From: Planctomycetota bacterium
Lineage (GTDB): Bacteria > Planctomycetota > Phycisphaerae > WQYP01
NCBI GenBank assembly: GCA_021838985.1
Contig: JAKCCC010000117.1
Span: 1-6,448, forward strand
Direction: 5' to 3'
DNA length: 6,448 nt
Within the stretch, counting starts at the first letter, position 1. Every line of letters starts with the position of its first letter. The notes under the pieces are model-generated. The model ran no database searches and had not been told where the DNA came from. It saw nothing but the letters and a program-made list of their open reading frames with translations. The position numbers and the translations under genes were made by a program. This document shows, piece after piece, positions 5,819-6,448 of the stretch.

Positions 5819-6448
5819 TGCTGCTCCACGTTACCGCGTCGTAAATGTCGATGGGATTGGCGATTTCCCCGCGAACGGCGCCGACAAAATCTTCCAGCAC
5901 GAAAAAATCGCCTCCGCCATGGCCGGTGGTGCGGGCTTGGTCACCGCACTGTCGCCAACGCGGATGCTCAAAGCGATCCGCGTATTGCCACAGCGGTTCA
6001 AACCGCCGGAGGTCGCCGCCGTGGACATCCGCTGGCTCCGCGCCGCATGGCGGATTTGCCCCGGCGCTTATTGCATCCAGCCACACTAACGGCGGCTCAT
6101 CCGGCACGGCTGCCGTACGGTAACACCCGCGTGTTCCCTGGAGTTCATGGCTATGCATATGGTGTGGTCGTGTGGATGACGTATCCGTGCGTAGATGAAC
6201 TACCCGTCCCTTGCGGGTGCGCAGCAGGCACGAGGCACCGTCGCCGCGGCGCCAATAATCCACAACCGCCCCGGGGTGGCGCTCACCGAACCGCCGTCGT
6301 GCATAATCGGCCATGCAGAGACCTGGCGTGGCAAGGCTGTAGATGGACTCAATCGCGTCCTGCCGCCCCAAACCCAACCACTGTGCTATCGGTCCCAAGG
6401 AATGGGTGGGATAGTAGTTACACCTCGGCATCTCGTGCGCCAGTTGCC
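5715..6448 (-). CDS. Gfo/Idh/MocA-family protein, GH109-like, C-terminal part (partial)
   Basis: The minus-strand frame enters from the right edge and stops at 5715, showing about 244 residues. The N-terminal Rossmann domain is outside the window, so the ATG at 6431 is internal. The visible part is the C-terminal alpha/beta domain of Gfo/Idh/MocA oxidoreductases of the kind related to glycoside hydrolase family 109, which uses bound NAD for hydrolysis. YYPTHSLGPIAQWLG (about 6413-6369) holds the Tyr-Pro-Thr-His motif in which family 109 keeps catalytic Tyr and His. LRTRKGRVVHLRTDTSSTRP, the ELQGTRGCY strand, GHGGGDFFVLEDFV and IDIYDAVTWSSI follow in the family order, and the protein ends in PDYCRGRAGGQGARLRA. 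A sugar dehydrogenase or an N-acetylhexosaminidase-type hydrolase are both possible. It converges on and overlaps the ceramidase-like gene by 104 bp. Confidence 0.8.
   Translation of the reverse strand, partial: QLAHEMPRCNYYPTHSLGPIAQWLGLGRQDAIESIYSLATPGLCMADYARRRFGERHPGAVVDYWRRGDGASCLLRTRKGRVVHLRTDTSSTRPHHMHSHELQGTRGCYRTAAVPDEPPLVWLDAISAGANPPCGAEPADVHGGDLRRFEPLWQYADRFEHPRWRQCGDQARTTGHGGGDFFVLEDFVGAVRGEIANPIDIYDAVTWSSISWLSAESVRTERAVLAPDYCRGRAGGQGARLRA

Overview
The window is about 6.4 kb of GC-rich DNA from a Gram-negative bacterium. Two adjacent genes for the ADP-heptose branch of lipopolysaccharide inner-core synthesis show the Gram-negative character. The mix of a galactonate-dehydratase-type enolase, a DapA-family remnant, a ceramidase-fold protein and a GH109-like oxidoreductase, with long repeat-filled intergenic DNA, fits a member of the Planctomycetota/Verrucomicrobiota/Lentisphaerota group. 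That placement is inference and no phylogenetic marker gene is present.

Layout. (1) Positions 1-1151, plus strand: the 3' end of the D-glycero-beta-D-manno-heptose 1-phosphate adenylyltransferase gene (rfaE2/hldE C-terminal domain), then 6 bp later a complete hldD (rfaD) epimerase gene. (2) Positions 1152 to about 2150: roughly 1 kb with no convincing gene. It is packed with short direct repeats (a GCCAAG-NNN array, an exact 24-nt repeat and a 17-nt tandem pair) and with hairpin-forming inverted repeats, two of which share the core GCCGAC-N6-GTCGGC. (3) Positions about 2150-3454, minus strand: a complete D-galactonate-dehydratase-like gene of the mandelate racemase/enolase superfamily. It is followed after 12 bp by the first ~37 codons of a DapA-family (dihydrodipicolinate synthase/KDG aldolase type) gene, which breaks off into the repeat region. 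(4) Positions 3455-3548: a compact divergent promoter region. It has a near-consensus sigma70 promoter rightwards, a weaker overlapping one leftwards, and a perfect AT-rich palindrome between them that may be a shared operator. (5) Positions 3549-5818, plus strand: an SDR dehydrogenase gene and a neutral-ceramidase-fold gene, translationally coupled by an ATGA overlap. (6) Positions 5715-6448, minus strand: the C-terminal part of a GH109-like Gfo/Idh/MocA oxidoreductase gene, whose 3' end overlaps the ceramidase-like gene tail-to-tail by 104 bp.

How the genes may work together. The dehydratase, the lost DapA-type lyase, the SDR and the GH109-like protein look like a small divergent locus for catabolism of a sugar, a sugar acid or a glycan (oxidation of a sugar, dehydration of the aldonate, retro-aldol cleavage). 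The ceramidase-fold member lacks the usual catalytic serine and probably does something other than ceramide hydrolysis. The exact substrate cannot be read from the sequence, and the loss of the aldolase body suggests that the pathway is decaying or uses an aldolase encoded elsewhere.
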